Source of the DNA: DUOA01 sp012839095
GTDB taxonomy: Bacteria; Bacillota; Clostridia; Caldicoprobacterales; DTU083
DNA length: 64,000 bases
NCBI GenBank assembly: GCA_050951505.1
Contig: JBMNJE010000013.1
Coordinates: forward strand, 1-64,000
Reading direction: 5' to 3'
Shown piece after piece: positions 1 to 8,369 of this stretch. The notes beneath the pieces were generated by a model. The model was given only the letters and a program-made list of their open reading frames with translations, had not been told where the DNA came from and made no database searches. The translations under genes and the position numbers were made by a program. The stretch's first letter is position 1; each line of letters begins with the position of its first letter.

Positions 1-27
1 GCCAATACTTTTTATGTCCTGTTACAT

Positions 28-858
28 TTATTTATGTGCAGTATTTCTGTACGCCGCCAGATCCCTGGAAGGAGATACCCCGAACATTGATATATATCTG
101 CGGTAAAAGTTTGAATAATCCTTGAAGCCGCTGCTGCTAAAGGCCTCGGAAACGCTGTCCAGCAGAAACATGTTTTGTCTTGCGGCAATTATTCTTTTCT
201 TCAGGGTATAGTCCCATATGCCCGTGCCCACGCTTTTCCTGAATATCCGGTTCAGATAGGATTTGTCATGGTTGAAAACTGCGGCCAGTGTGTCCAGATT
301 CCAGTCATCGGTAAGATGGTAATTGATATATCTGATAATATCCCTGACGATGTCATGACCGGGCCTGAAGCTTTTCCGGGAATCCCCCGACAGCCTGTCA
401 CAATGGTCCAGGATGGCAGCCAGATTTGAAATCACAGATCTCCTTTTCCTGGGTTCATCCGCATTCAGCATATTCGTAAGGCAGCTATGTACAAAACCGT
501 CCTCATCTTTATAAAAATTCACGTGTCCCAGGGGCCGGGATACAAAGGAATCACAGAGTCCGGACAACTCCCCGGTGAAAATTTCCCTGCGGAACAGTAC
601 TGCGATCCGTTCATAAGGCTTGTGAGTAAGTACATGCATTGCATGGGTTTCACCGGGCCGCATAATCAGGAAATCTCCCTTTTTAAGCTCGATATTGTCC
701 CCCTCCACCCTCATATGACCATCTCCGGCTATAAAATAATAGAGCTCAAACCTGTCATGAAAATGGGTCTCATATGAGCGGTTACCGGGATCAGGAGACT
801 CACTTAAGGAATGATGCAGATATATATCCGAATCACGGTATTCATTTTTACTAACCAT
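28..858 (-). CDS. AraC family transcriptional regulator
   Basis: A 276-residue regulator with an N-terminal cupin-type sensor (about residues 25-95, HFHDRFELYYF followed by a GDFLIMRPGETHAM jelly-roll signature) and a C-terminal double helix-turn-helix (about 170-272, ending in the GF.DYSNFYRRY..MFGVSPS signature of the family). Sensors of this type usually bind a sugar or a related small molecule. It is divergent from the NagB-like operon that starts at 991. The spacer between them holds a 9-bp direct repeat at a 21-bp interval next to a promoter, as expected for a dimeric AraC activator. The ligand cannot be read from sequence; the neighbouring amino-sugar-like enzyme hints at a phosphorylated sugar pathway. 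Family call secure, target operon inferred. Confidence 0.93.
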   Translation of the reverse strand: MVSKNEYRDSDIYLHHSLSESPDPGNRSYETHFHDRFELYYFIAGDGHMRVEGDNIELKKGDFLIMRPGETHAMHVLTHKPYERIAVLFRREIFTGELSGLCDSFVSRPLGHVNFYKDEDGFVHSCLTNMLNADEPRKRRSVISNLAAILDHCDRLSGDSRKSFRPGHDIVRDIIRYINYHLTDDWNLDTLAAVFNHDKSYLNRIFRKSVGTGIWDYTLKKRIIAARQNMFLLDSVSEAFSSSGFKDYSNFYRRYISMFGVSPSRDLAAYRNTAHK

Positions 859-901
859 AGTCTTTCACTCCAACAAATGTATTATATATTGGAATGTCAC
901 T

Positions 902-931
902 ATATGCAATAATATCACCAGAATATGCAAT
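902..931 (+). promoter_or_regulatory. Candidate AraC-type direct-repeat operator
   Basis: ATATGCAAT occurs at 902-910 and again at 923-931, exactly 21 bp (two helical turns) apart, with further partial identity upstream of each copy. The second copy abuts the -35 hexamer at 931-936. Same-face direct repeats touching the -35 element are the usual class II arrangement for AraC-type activators. Binding is inferred. Confidence 0.55.
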
Positions 932-959
932 TGATTTGTAAATATATAAGGGATACAAT
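931..959 (+). promoter_or_regulatory. Promoter of the NagB-like operon
   Basis: TTGATT (931-936), 17-bp spacer, TACAAT (954-959). The predicted transcript start near 966 lies just upstream of the ribosome binding site AGAGG (about 978-982) used by the gene starting at 991. Confidence 0.6.
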
Positions 960-990
960 GTAATAAATGGAAAAGAAAGAGGTTTTACCT

Positions 991-1761
991 ATGGATCCGG
1001 TCAAACATCTTACCTTTGGTTCTTTGCAGATCAAAATATTTGAAAGCCGTGCCCTGGCAGGGAAATGTGCAGCAGAAGAAGGGGCTGCTGTCATCCGTTC
1101 TCTGCTCAGTAAAAGAGACACCATTAACATTGTATTTGCTGCCGCCCCTTCACAAGATGACACCCTGGGTGAACTCATACTTCAGGAAGGGATCGACTGG
1201 AGCCGGGTTCGCGCCTTCCACATGGATGAGTACTTAGGGCTTGAAATTGGGCATGAACAAAGCTTTGGCACCTACCTGGACAAGCATATATGGAGCCGGC
1301 TGCCCTTTAAGGAGATCCATTATTTCAACGGTGCCGCATCCGATTCAGACAAGGAATGTGAAAGATACGCCGATCTGATTCGCCTGTATCCCCCGGATCT
1401 CATTTTCCTCGGCATCGGAGAAAACGGGCATATTGCCTTCAATGATCCCTGGGTGGCTGACTTTAAGGACAGGTCACTTGTCAAGGTGGTTCAGCTGGAC
1501 GAGGTATGCAGGATGCAGCAGGTAAATGACGGATGTTTTGAGAAGATTGATGACGTTCCCACCCATGCATATACCCTGACCATCCCCGCCCTTTTGCAGG
1601 CTGAATATCTATTCTGCACTGTACCGGGACCGACCAAGGCAGAGGCAGTATACCGGACCGCAAATGAAGGGATAAGTGAAGACTGTCCTGCAACAATCAT
1701 GCGAAACCACCCCAATGCTTATATGTACTGCGATGCTGAAAGCGGAAAGGAGTTGCTGTAG
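991..1761 (+). CDS. Glucosamine-6-phosphate deaminase / 6-phosphogluconolactonase family protein (NagB-like)
   Basis: About 256 residues with the NagB sugar-phosphate isomerase fold. The strongest motifs are FHMDEYLGL, matching the active-site Asp-Glu segment of NagB, and GIGENGHIAFNDP, the hallmark loop carrying the catalytic His and general base. The likely reaction is isomerisation and deamination of an amino-sugar phosphate, or a related ketose/aldose phosphate step; paralogues of this type in sugar operons are often not true glucosamine-6-phosphate deaminases. The ATG at 991 is preferred because AGAGG sits 8 nt upstream; an in-frame ATG at 967 has no ribosome binding site. The stop overlaps the GTG of the next gene by one base, so the two are translationally coupled. 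Confidence 0.85.
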   Translation: MDPVKHLTFGSLQIKIFESRALAGKCAAEEGAAVIRSLLSKRDTINIVFAAAPSQDDTLGELILQEGIDWSRVRAFHMDEYLGLEIGHEQSFGTYLDKHIWSRLPFKEIHYFNGAASDSDKECERYADLIRLYPPDLIFLGIGENGHIAFNDPWVADFKDRSLVKVVQLDEVCRMQQVNDGCFEKIDDVPTHAYTLTIPALLQAEYLFCTVPGPTKAEAVYRTANEGISEDCPATIMRNHPNAYMYCDAESGKELL

Positions 1762-2411
1762 TGTTCAGGCTTGGAGTAATTACCGACGAGGTAAGTCAGG
1801 ATTTAAAAGCTGCCATTGATTTTGCACTGGAATTCGGCCTTAGGGGCCTGGAAATACGAACAGCCGGCGGAAAGAATATCATGGACATGACTACTGACGA
1901 GGTGAAAGAAATAAGGAAAATGGCAGATGGTTCGGGACTTGAGGTTCCCTCCATCTCCTCTCCGGTGTTCAAATGTATCGTTTATTCCAGCACCTTCAGC
2001 AATATTTCCGAAACTGTACGGACTTTGGGAAGGCACAATGTAAAGGCACTCTATGATCCCGGCAATGCCGTCTACTGTGATTCTTCCGAACCGCCCTACC
2101 CGGAAGGCTATGAACTGATCCGCGACATCCTTTGTCATATCCATATAAAGGATGCCAAAAGAGTTAACGGGGAAGTTGTTTCCACCGACTTGGGAGAAGG
2201 TGCGGTAGATTACAGAGGCATTTTTCAAAGGTTGTTTGACGATGGGTATGAGGGCTATATCATACTTGAAACCCATCACAGGTACACAGAAGAAATTCCC
2301 GAATCCCTGTTGAACCAGCCGGGAGGATACTCTTTTTCAGCCGGCGGACTGGAAGCCAGCAGGGTCAGTGCTCAGAACATGATTAAGTTGATAGGAGGGG
2401 CTGAAAAGTGA
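1761..2411 (+). CDS. Sugar phosphate isomerase/epimerase (TIM barrel), internally deleted
   Basis: A xylose-isomerase-like TIM-barrel protein. It opens with LGVITDEVSQDL and LRGLEIR, and later shows NVKALYDPGNAVY, HIHIKDAK, LGEGAVDYRGIF and GYIILETHH, all typical of COG1082 proteins. At 216 residues it is about 60-75 shorter than usual family members (about 275-290). The gap lies after SSPVFKC (near residue 70): the text jumps to a segment resembling the one after the metal-binding Glu strand. The middle of the barrel, including that metal ligand, therefore appears lost in frame, and the protein is probably inactive or altered. GTG start overlaps the upstream stop; the gene overlaps the next one by 4 bp (GTGA). 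Confidence 0.82.
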   Translation: MFRLGVITDEVSQDLKAAIDFALEFGLRGLEIRTAGGKNIMDMTTDEVKEIRKMADGSGLEVPSISSPVFKCIVYSSTFSNISETVRTLGRHNVKALYDPGNAVYCDSSEPPYPEGYELIRDILCHIHIKDAKRVNGEVVSTDLGEGAVDYRGIFQRLFDDGYEGYIILETHHRYTEEIPESLLNQPGGYSFSAGGLEASRVSAQNMIKLIGGAEK

Positions 2412-3475
2412 AACAGATTCGTACGGCTGTAATCGGTCAGGGTAGAAGCGGCCGTGATATTCACGGTGAGTACTTCCTTAAGAATAAGGAGGGCAAATTC
2501 CAGGTTGTTGCAATAGTAGATTCCATAGAAGGCAGACGCCGGCGGGCAAAGTCCGATTTCGGATGCGATGTTTATGAGGACTACCGCAGGCTGCTGGAAC
2601 GGGACGACATCGATCTGGTTGTCAATACATCTTTTTCCTGTTTGCACTACCCCATCACCCTGGATCTTCTGGAGCATGGTTTCAATGTGGTAGTGGAAAA
2701 GCCCTTTGCCATGCTCAGGGATGAGTGCAAAAAGCTGATTGATACTGCTTGCCAAAAAGGCGTCATGCTGAATGTATTTCAGCAGTCAAGATTTGCCCCC
2801 TATTATGAGAAAATAAAGGAGATCATCGCCTCCGGGGTACTGGGCAGGCTGTATCAGATCTCCATAAGCTTCAGCGGATTTTCACGGCGCTGGGACTGGC
2901 AGTGCTCACTCCGCTGCGGCGGAGGAAGCCTGCTGAACACAGGGCCCCACCTCCTGGATCAGGCCCTGGACCTTCTGGGTTTTGACGAAAATACACGGAT
3001 TGCCTTCTCCAGGCTTGACAAGGTAAATACATCAGGAGACGCAGAAGACTACTGCAAGCTGGTGCTTACAGCGCCTGAAAAGCCCGTTGTGGATATTGAG
3101 ATAAGCAGCTGCAATGCCTATTCACCATATACGTATGTCATACATGCCAGGAACGGTTCCCTGTGCGCCACGGCTGACAGAATCCGGTATAAATACTTTG
3201 TTCCCGAGAACGAACCCGTGCATCCCCTTCAGCTGGAACCCCTCTCCGATGAAAAAGGGCATCCGACCTACTGTTCCGAACAGCTGACATGGCACGAACA
3301 TGACATAACCGTTGAGGGCAGTGCCTTTGATGTGGGAACCGCAAAATATTATGATATGATATACGACCATCTGGTAAAGGGAAGAGAAATGGCCATCCAG
3401 CCCTGGCAGGCCATGCAGCAGATAGCTATAGCCGAGCAGGTCCATAAGGATAATCCTCTGCCGGTTCTCTATTAA
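2408..3475 (+). CDS. Gfo/Idh/MocA family NAD(P)-dependent oxidoreductase
   Basis: 355 residues: N-terminal Rossmann domain (VIGQGRSGRDIHG at about 9-21; the glycine pattern is slightly degenerate) and the family motif VVVEKPFAM near residue 95-103, whose Lys is the usual catalytic or proton-relay residue, followed by the C-terminal alpha/beta substrate domain. GGSLLNTGPHLLDQALDLLG matches the conserved G.....G.H..D segment. These enzymes oxidise or reduce sugar hydroxyls or inositols with NAD(P). It is the last gene of a three-gene operon, starting from a GTG that overlaps the previous stop by 4 bp. Family certain, substrate unknown. Confidence 0.9.
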   Translation: MKQIRTAVIGQGRSGRDIHGEYFLKNKEGKFQVVAIVDSIEGRRRRAKSDFGCDVYEDYRRLLERDDIDLVVNTSFSCLHYPITLDLLEHGFNVVVEKPFAMLRDECKKLIDTACQKGVMLNVFQQSRFAPYYEKIKEIIASGVLGRLYQISISFSGFSRRWDWQCSLRCGGGSLLNTGPHLLDQALDLLGFDENTRIAFSRLDKVNTSGDAEDYCKLVLTAPEKPVVDIEISSCNAYSPYTYVIHARNGSLCATADRIRYKYFVPENEPVHPLQLEPLSDEKGHPTYCSEQLTWHEHDITVEGSAFDVGTAKYYDMIYDHLVKGREMAIQPWQAMQQIAIAEQVHKDNPLPVLY

Positions 3476-3504
3476 AGTAGAAAAAATTAATAAAGAACCG
3501 GCAG
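3458..3504 (+). repeat. 16-bp inverted repeat spanning the stop codon of the oxidoreductase gene
   Basis: CTGCCGGTTCTCTATT (3458-3473) and AATAAAGAACCGGCAG (3489-3504) are inverted repeats with one mismatch, separated by 15 nt. The TAA stop (3473-3475) sits at the top of the stem. A second perfect hairpin, GAATGCTG-TATT-CAGCATTC, follows at 3511-3530. Neither has a clear U-tract. They lie between convergent genes and may mark transcript 3' ends. Confidence 0.5.
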
Positions 3505-3565
3505 TGCAGAGAATGCTGTATTCAGCATTCAGCAAAAAGAAAACATTAAAAGCTCGCGGGGGAGC

Positions 3566-3829
3566 TTATCCTTCATAGGCAGCTTTAAATAATTCCTCAA
3601 CCATTTTTCTGCTGGGGACTCCCTCGTGGAATTTCTCACCTTCCAGATAGTAGGTGGGCACATAATAATAGTCATACTGATTGGCTATATCCGGATGCTT
3701 GGTTTCATCTATTATCTCGATTTCCAGCTCTTTGTATTCAGGCTTCTCCTCAAAGAGCTCGTCCATGAACTTCCTGGCATTGGCACAGTGAGGACAGGTC
3801 TCCATTATAAACATCTTGATTTTCTTCAT
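3566..3829 (-). CDS. Thioredoxin-fold / glutaredoxin-like protein (CPHC)
   Basis: A compact 87-residue thioredoxin-fold protein. The redox motif ETCPHC is at residues 10-15, the cis-proline loop YYVPTYY is near 56-62, and the rest fits a beta-alpha-beta core. CPHC is more typical of DsbA-like and small anaerobe thioredoxins than of classical glutaredoxin (CPYC). There is no signal peptide, so it probably acts in the cytoplasm as a thiol-disulfide reductase. It is a single gene convergent with the operon at 991-3475. AAGGAG lies about 11 nt before the ATG. Partner reductase not in the window. Confidence 0.85.
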   Translation of the reverse strand: MKKIKMFIMETCPHCANARKFMDELFEEKPEYKELEIEIIDETKHPDIANQYDYYYVPTYYLEGEKFHEGVPSRKMVEELFKAAYEG

Positions 3830-3927
3830 CTGTCTCAGCTCCTTACAGTCAATTGGAATGATATTAGTAAAATAACCATTTTAAAGAGCAACATAACAAA
3901 AAAGTGCTTATGCAGCTGCATGTTCCC

Positions 3928-3956
3928 TTGACGGAGCCCTGCTTTCGTGATGTAAT
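3928..3956 (+). promoter_or_regulatory. Candidate promoter of the dCMP deaminase gene
   Basis: TTGACG (3928-3933), 17-bp spacer, TGTAAT (3951-3956), about 54 bp before the start codon at 4010. Good -35, moderate -10. Confidence 0.4.
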
Positions 3957-4009
3957 TATAATGAATATAGATCACAGAATACATATCTTACGCATACAGG
4001 GGTGTTTTC

Positions 4010-4498
4010 ATGGCCAGAAGGGACAAGCATAATTATTACCTGGATATTGCCGAGGCAGTACTTCAGAGGGGAACCTGCCTAAAAAGAAATTTTGGTTCAG
4101 TTATTGTCAGAAACGATGAGATAATTTCCACAGGGTACAACGGTGCTCCTCGCAGAAGAAAGAACTGCCTGGATCTGGGGTTTTGCATCCGGGACAGAAA
4201 GAATATTCCGGGGGACCAGATGTATGAGATGTGCCGTTCCGTCCACAGTGAGGTAAACGCCATAATTTCCGCTCCGCGTCATGAACTGATAGGCTCTACC
4301 CTCTACCTGGTTGGAAAGGACAGAAGAACCGGTGAACTGGTGAAGGAAACAATCTCCTGCCCCATGTGCAAGAAAATTATTATCAATGCCGGCATCGAAC
4401 AGGTTATTGTCCGGGACACCCGTGATGAATATCGCTACATACATGTTCAGGACTGGATCGATAATGACGAAACCTTAAACGGCACAATGGGATACTGA
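4010..4498 (+). CDS. comEB: dCMP deaminase (ComEB-like cytidine/deoxycytidylate deaminase)
   Basis: 162 residues with the cytidine deaminase-like zinc fold. HSEVNAI (about residues 79-85) supplies the His zinc ligand and the catalytic Glu; SCPMCKKII (about 115-123) supplies the two Cys ligands. TGYNGAPR is the conserved substrate-pocket segment of deoxycytidylate deaminases. The enzyme converts dCMP to dUMP in the cytosol, feeding dTMP synthesis, and complements the B12-dependent ribonucleotide reductase at 53.6 kb. Full length, with its own promoter. Separate from the GntR/ABC module that follows. Confidence 0.92.
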   Translation: MARRDKHNYYLDIAEAVLQRGTCLKRNFGSVIVRNDEIISTGYNGAPRRRKNCLDLGFCIRDRKNIPGDQMYEMCRSVHSEVNAIISAPRHELIGSTLYLVGKDRRTGELVKETISCPMCKKIIINAGIEQVIVRDTRDEYRYIHVQDWIDNDETLNGTMGY

Positions 4499-4610
4499 GT
4501 AGGTCAGCAAATCTTTGGACTTCGTGATTCTGAATCAAAGCAACATATAAAAAGCAGTGAATAAATGGAATAAAATATACCATTTATTAAAACGGATTCC
4601 ACTGTTTTTA

Positions 4611-4647
4611 TTGACGAACGAGTGTATTACTGGTATAATACACTCGT
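4611..4647 (+). promoter_or_regulatory. Near-consensus promoter overlapped by a 12-bp inverted-repeat operator (GntR autoregulation)
   Basis: TTGACG (4611-4616), 17-bp spacer, TATAAT (4634-4639). A perfect inverted repeat, ACGAGTGTATTA (4618-4629) and TAATACACTCGT (4636-4647) with a 6-bp spacer, covers the spacer and the -10. The GntR gene starts at 4668. A strong promoter occluded by a palindrome directly before a YtrA-type repressor gene is the classic self-repression layout; the first gene product is the expected ligand. Confidence 0.8.
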
Positions 4648-4667
4648 CAGAGATAGGTGGTGTGATA

Positions 4668-5045
4668 ATGCTTGACTTTTCCGGTCTTGTACTGAGCAAC
4701 CGGGATCCGATCTATGTCCAGATCGCTTCCTACGTTAAGAAGAAAATACTGGCCGGCCATGTATCCAACGGCGATCCCCTGCCCTCGCGAAGGGAAATTG
4801 CCATCATGCTGGGCATCAACCCCAATACAGCTCAAAAGGCCTTCAGGCTGATGGAGGAAGAAGGCTATGTTGTTACCGTCGGAAACATGGGCAGCATTAT
4901 CAGCATAAATGACACCATTCTGTCCCGCATTAAAACCGAGCTGACTGAAAACATGGTACGGGAGTTTATTCAGTCAGCCAAAGACAGCAATCTTTCTTTC
5001 AAAGAAGTATTCGATTTTATAAGTGACATGTGGGACGACGCATAA
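4668..5045 (+). CDS. GntR family transcriptional regulator, YtrA subfamily
   Basis: 125 residues: a winged helix-turn-helix at about 10-75 (DPIYVQIASYVKKKIL, LPSRREIAIMLGINPNTAQKAFRLMEEEGYV) and a short C-terminal helix instead of a ligand-binding domain. That size and layout define the YtrA group, whose members repress the ABC transporter operon they head. The ATG at 4668 is chosen because AGGTGG lies 8 nt upstream and because the operator and promoter end at 4647; an in-frame upstream extension would run through them. It is followed by a permease, an uncharacterised protein and an ATPase gene. The inducer is unknown; relatives respond to cell-wall antibiotics or envelope stress. Confidence 0.9.
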   Translation: MLDFSGLVLSNRDPIYVQIASYVKKKILAGHVSNGDPLPSRREIAIMLGINPNTAQKAFRLMEEEGYVVTVGNMGSIISINDTILSRIKTELTENMVREFIQSAKDSNLSFKEVFDFISDMWDDA

Positions 5046-5256
5046 GTATTGCCGGTTATGTACTATTTATGTAATACACCGAATACTGATGCTTTCCTTC
5101 GCGATTACATACCATGAAAACAACAGTCGGCTGAAATATAAGGATATATAGAATAACAGGCGTACCCCTCTCATGGCTGAAGATTGAATGATGTTTCAGA
5201 GTACTGATTTCCAAGTTTTGTTATAAAAGCCTGTAATACTATAGGGAGTGAAAACC

Positions 5257-6045
5257 ATGTATAAACTTCTCTGCCTGACTGACTTTGAAATGAGGCAGCT
5301 GGCCAAACCGGTGCTTGTGATTCTGATTTTTCTGCTTCTTGCCCAGCAGGTTTTGCTGGGGATTGCTGCTGAAAAATACTACAACTATATCCCCTACGAG
5401 GAGTTTTTCGCATCCTCCGGAGCAATTATAGTTTTTTATCTTGCTTTCGCAGCCTGCTGCGGTGCGTGCCTATTGAGTGTTCTATACAATTACCATGACA
5501 GCAAAAGCATCTATACCCTGATGACCCTGCCCCAGGACAGAAGGCTGATGTATTTTTCCAAGCTGCTCTCCGGCCTGCTGGCCTTTCTGCTGCTGATTTG
5601 CACTCAGCTGGCAAGTGCAGTCCTGGGATACATGCTTTTTGCTCCCAGAATCCGGGCAGTAATCCAGGAGCCCATCATAGGGGCGACAGTACACTTCAGG
5701 CATGCTGTAAACGGTCTCTTTCTTGCCTTTGTCCGTTCCGACTTTTTCAGGCTGGTCTTCCCCCTTGGGCCGGAAAGCCTAATTTCTACCATGGCCATTT
5801 TAATAAGCTTTCTCTGCGGACTATACTATGCCATCTATTGTGAAAGAAGCAAAAAGTATGCCCGGATTTCGCTGTTTGCTGCACAAATCGGATATAGCAT
5901 TTACCTTATCAATTATCGGATAAATGCAAGAGAATTTTTTACACAAAGTCAGAATCTTTATATTCACAGTCTCATTCTGATTCTGGCTGCAGGATATTTT
6001 ATGTGGAGCAGCATTAGCCTGATCCGCAGAAGTGCCGTCAGCTGA
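5257..6045 (+). CDS. ABC transporter permease of the GntR-linked module
   Basis: About 262 residues, strongly hydrophobic, with six likely membrane segments (near 20-40, 57-80, 105-130, 155-195, 210-230 and 240-260). No conserved domain can be named with certainty; layout and context fit the ABC-2-like permeases that pair with YtrA-type GntR regulators. ATG 5257 is preferred over the in-frame GTG at 5248 because the GTG lies inside the ribosome binding site GGGAGTG. The ATPase partner is encoded at 7549-8265, with one extracytoplasmic protein gene between them. A 210-bp spacer separates it from the regulator, so an internal promoter is possible but not evident. Confidence 0.8.
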   Translation: MYKLLCLTDFEMRQLAKPVLVILIFLLLAQQVLLGIAAEKYYNYIPYEEFFASSGAIIVFYLAFAACCGACLLSVLYNYHDSKSIYTLMTLPQDRRLMYFSKLLSGLLAFLLLICTQLASAVLGYMLFAPRIRAVIQEPIIGATVHFRHAVNGLFLAFVRSDFFRLVFPLGPESLISTMAILISFLCGLYYAIYCERSKKYARISLFAAQIGYSIYLINYRINAREFFTQSQNLYIHSLILILAAGYFMWSSISLIRRSAVS

Positions 6046-6079
6046 CTCAAAAGCGACAAAGAGAGAAAGGTGGGTTCAA

Positions 6080-7552
6080 ATGGCCGGAATGAAGTATTTC
6101 AATGCCAATAGATTCCCCATATTGCTGCTGCTGTGTCTTGTGATTCTATCTGCAGGCTTTGCAGGATTCAGGCATGAATCTGTGAAGGGTACCCTTTACT
6201 TAAAAGACATCAGCGGAGACCCCTCCGCTTTGAAGGACGTGGTAATCAGCGGCATTCTGCAGGATATGCATCATGGCATCAAGTTTGACATACATGGAGA
6301 AAGGGTAAAAAAGAGCTTCAGGTTTTATGAAAACAGCGGGGATATAGCTGCTGATATGCAAACCCTGGGCAATGCTATTCGATACAATGAAAACCTAATT
6401 TCCTATCAGGAGGACTATGCAATTTCACCGAAAGCCAGGATAGAAGTGACCGCCACCCATGGAGAGGATGAACACGGGCTTAAGTGGACAGAAACTACCA
6501 AAGCAGCGGATATGGCAGATGTGTATGTTTCCATGTCCAATCACTCCTATACGGGAAAGAAAACCGGCATTGAGAGACTTTTCTTCTACACAGGCTCCTA
6601 CATAAAAAGTGAAGGACTGGATTTCAAACTTTCGGAAAAGAGATATTTTAATGAAGATGATCACCTGGTCAGCAGATCAGAAGGTTCTATTGAGATGATA
6701 CCCAGGCCCCATATCGGAACAAGCGACGGCAGGCATGCCTTTACCATACTGGACGGCGAAATATATTTCACCCTGCTTTCCACCCCGGACTATAAAGGAG
6801 AAAGCGGCATATTCAAGGTTGAAGAATTTGCAGATTCAGGTTTTTGGCTGGGCAGCCAGGATAGCAGGGGTCAATACGGCAGAGTCAAAACAGTTGTATC
6901 CTTTTCCCTGGACGACAGGGAACTGACAGTCCTTGGTCTGAAGGCAGTCAAGGGCAAGCTGGTTCTGATTATCCTGGAGGATGGAATGCTGTCACTGCAG
7001 GCATATGATCCGGACAGTGGTGAACTTATTGATAAACTGGATGTTATGTCATTCGATAATTATGAATATGTGGGCTTTTTACAAAGTTTTGCACAAGAAA
7101 ATCAGCTGAATATCTGTATCAAAGCTGCTGAAGTAAACAGTGATTCAGAAGAAAAGGATACTTCTCTTCTGATAGCCGGCGTGAAACTGGAGGAGGATAA
7201 CCTGTCCCTCCTGCATTTGATAGAAGGCCTTGCCCTTGATAAGGGTGAAAGCATCTTTTACAATCTGGAACAAATTACAGAGACAAAAGGTAAGCTCTTT
7301 GTTTTCACCTATGTCCGGCGGGAAGAGGAGATGCTGGGAATGCCCTATGATATCCTGGAGCCTATGCATTATCTTATGTTTGTCTACCAAAATGACAATC
7401 TGCTTTACAAGGGAGAGCTTGTGACTGACGCCGATGAAGACTATATTGCTGACAGGGAACGGATTCAAACATACAGCGGAGGCTATAGCAGCAGCTATTA
7501 TGAATACCGCATGATTAAAGCCATAGAAGTCCGGGAGGAGATAATACCATGA
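6080..7552 (+). CDS. Uncharacterised membrane-anchored extracytoplasmic protein of the ABC module
   Basis: About 490 residues that I do not recognise. One hydrophobic segment near residues 10-30 (FPILLLLCLVILSAGFAGF) would serve as signal anchor; the rest is hydrophilic and looks largely beta-stranded, with repeating short strand-like segments in the second half (about 215-420), so a propeller or sensor-like fold outside the cell is plausible. ATG 6080 is chosen because AAAGGTGG lies 6 nt upstream. It is co-transcribed: its end overlaps the ATPase gene by 4 bp (ATGA). Sitting between permease and ATPase, it may be an accessory subunit of the exporter. No catalytic motif seen. Confidence 0.7.
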   Translation: MAGMKYFNANRFPILLLLCLVILSAGFAGFRHESVKGTLYLKDISGDPSALKDVVISGILQDMHHGIKFDIHGERVKKSFRFYENSGDIAADMQTLGNAIRYNENLISYQEDYAISPKARIEVTATHGEDEHGLKWTETTKAADMADVYVSMSNHSYTGKKTGIERLFFYTGSYIKSEGLDFKLSEKRYFNEDDHLVSRSEGSIEMIPRPHIGTSDGRHAFTILDGEIYFTLLSTPDYKGESGIFKVEEFADSGFWLGSQDSRGQYGRVKTVVSFSLDDRELTVLGLKAVKGKLVLIILEDGMLSLQAYDPDSGELIDKLDVMSFDNYEYVGFLQSFAQENQLNICIKAAEVNSDSEEKDTSLLIAGVKLEEDNLSLLHLIEGLALDKGESIFYNLEQITETKGKLFVFTYVRREEEMLGMPYDILEPMHYLMFVYQNDNLLYKGELVTDADEDYIADRERIQTYSGGYSSSYYEYRMIKAIEVREEIIP

Positions 7553-8265
7553 TTCTTTTGAAGGATGTAAGAAAATATTATGGGACGGCGGCAACCGGAC
7601 TTTCCAAAATAAACCTAAGAATAAAACCCGGTGAAATTGTGGGCATACTGGGTGAAAACGGTTCCGGAAAAACAACCCTGCTTAAGGCAATTATGGGCCT
7701 GACTGAGCTTACCGAGGGCGAGGTAAGAATAGAAGGCCGACCTCCTGCTGAAATGTATCAGGATATGGCCTTTATAACCGAGGAAGGCAGCTACTGCCCG
7801 GATATGACGCCGGATGAATACGGCGAGTTTCTTTCCATATTTTTTGAGAGATTTGACAGAACAAGATACCAAAGGCTCCTTAAGTTTTTCGAGCTTGAAA
7901 GATATAAGAAGATTAAGACCTTTTCCAGCGGTCAGAAGGCAAAGCTGGAAGTCTCGGCGGGCTTTGCAAAAAGTGCAAGGTATATACTGATGGATGAGCC
8001 CTTTCTGGGAAAGGATATTCCCACCAGGAGGGATTTTTTGAAACTGATGATATCCAGCCTGCGGGAGGATGAAACCATTTTAATCAGCACCCATCAGCTG
8101 AATGAAATAGAAAACTTTATCGATCGGGCTGTTATTCTCAGGTACGGCCTTATAAAACTGGATATCTACATGGATGAACTGAGGGAACAGGGAAAAAATC
8201 TGACTGAGGTTATGATGGAAATTACCGGTTATGATGAAAAACGGTATAAGGCTTTGTTTGACTGA
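7549..8265 (+). CDS. ABC transporter ATP-binding protein
   Basis: 238 residues with a complete nucleotide-binding domain: Walker A GENGSGKTT (35-43), signature SSGQKAKLE (about 126-134), Walker B YILMDE (145-150) and switch His in STHQLNEIE. The Q-loop position reads ITEEG, with Glu instead of Gln, as is common in BcrA-type drug and peptide exporters. It energises the permease at 5257-6045. The start overlaps the preceding stop by 4 bp, so the two are coupled. Likely role, from family context: export of, or relief from, an envelope-active compound or lipid. Confidence 0.93.
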   Translation: MILLKDVRKYYGTAATGLSKINLRIKPGEIVGILGENGSGKTTLLKAIMGLTELTEGEVRIEGRPPAEMYQDMAFITEEGSYCPDMTPDEYGEFLSIFFERFDRTRYQRLLKFFELERYKKIKTFSSGQKAKLEVSAGFAKSARYILMDEPFLGKDIPTRRDFLKLMISSLREDETILISTHQLNEIENFIDRAVILRYGLIKLDIYMDELREQGKNLTEVMMEITGYDEKRYKALFD

Positions 8266-8369
8266 GCTGAAATCATGCCGGCTGACTATCGGCAGCGGTC
8301 AGGGGCAGGCATCTGCCTGAACCTTTCGTGTCCAGAGACGCCAACGTTCAGCAAAAATTTATAATAAAA

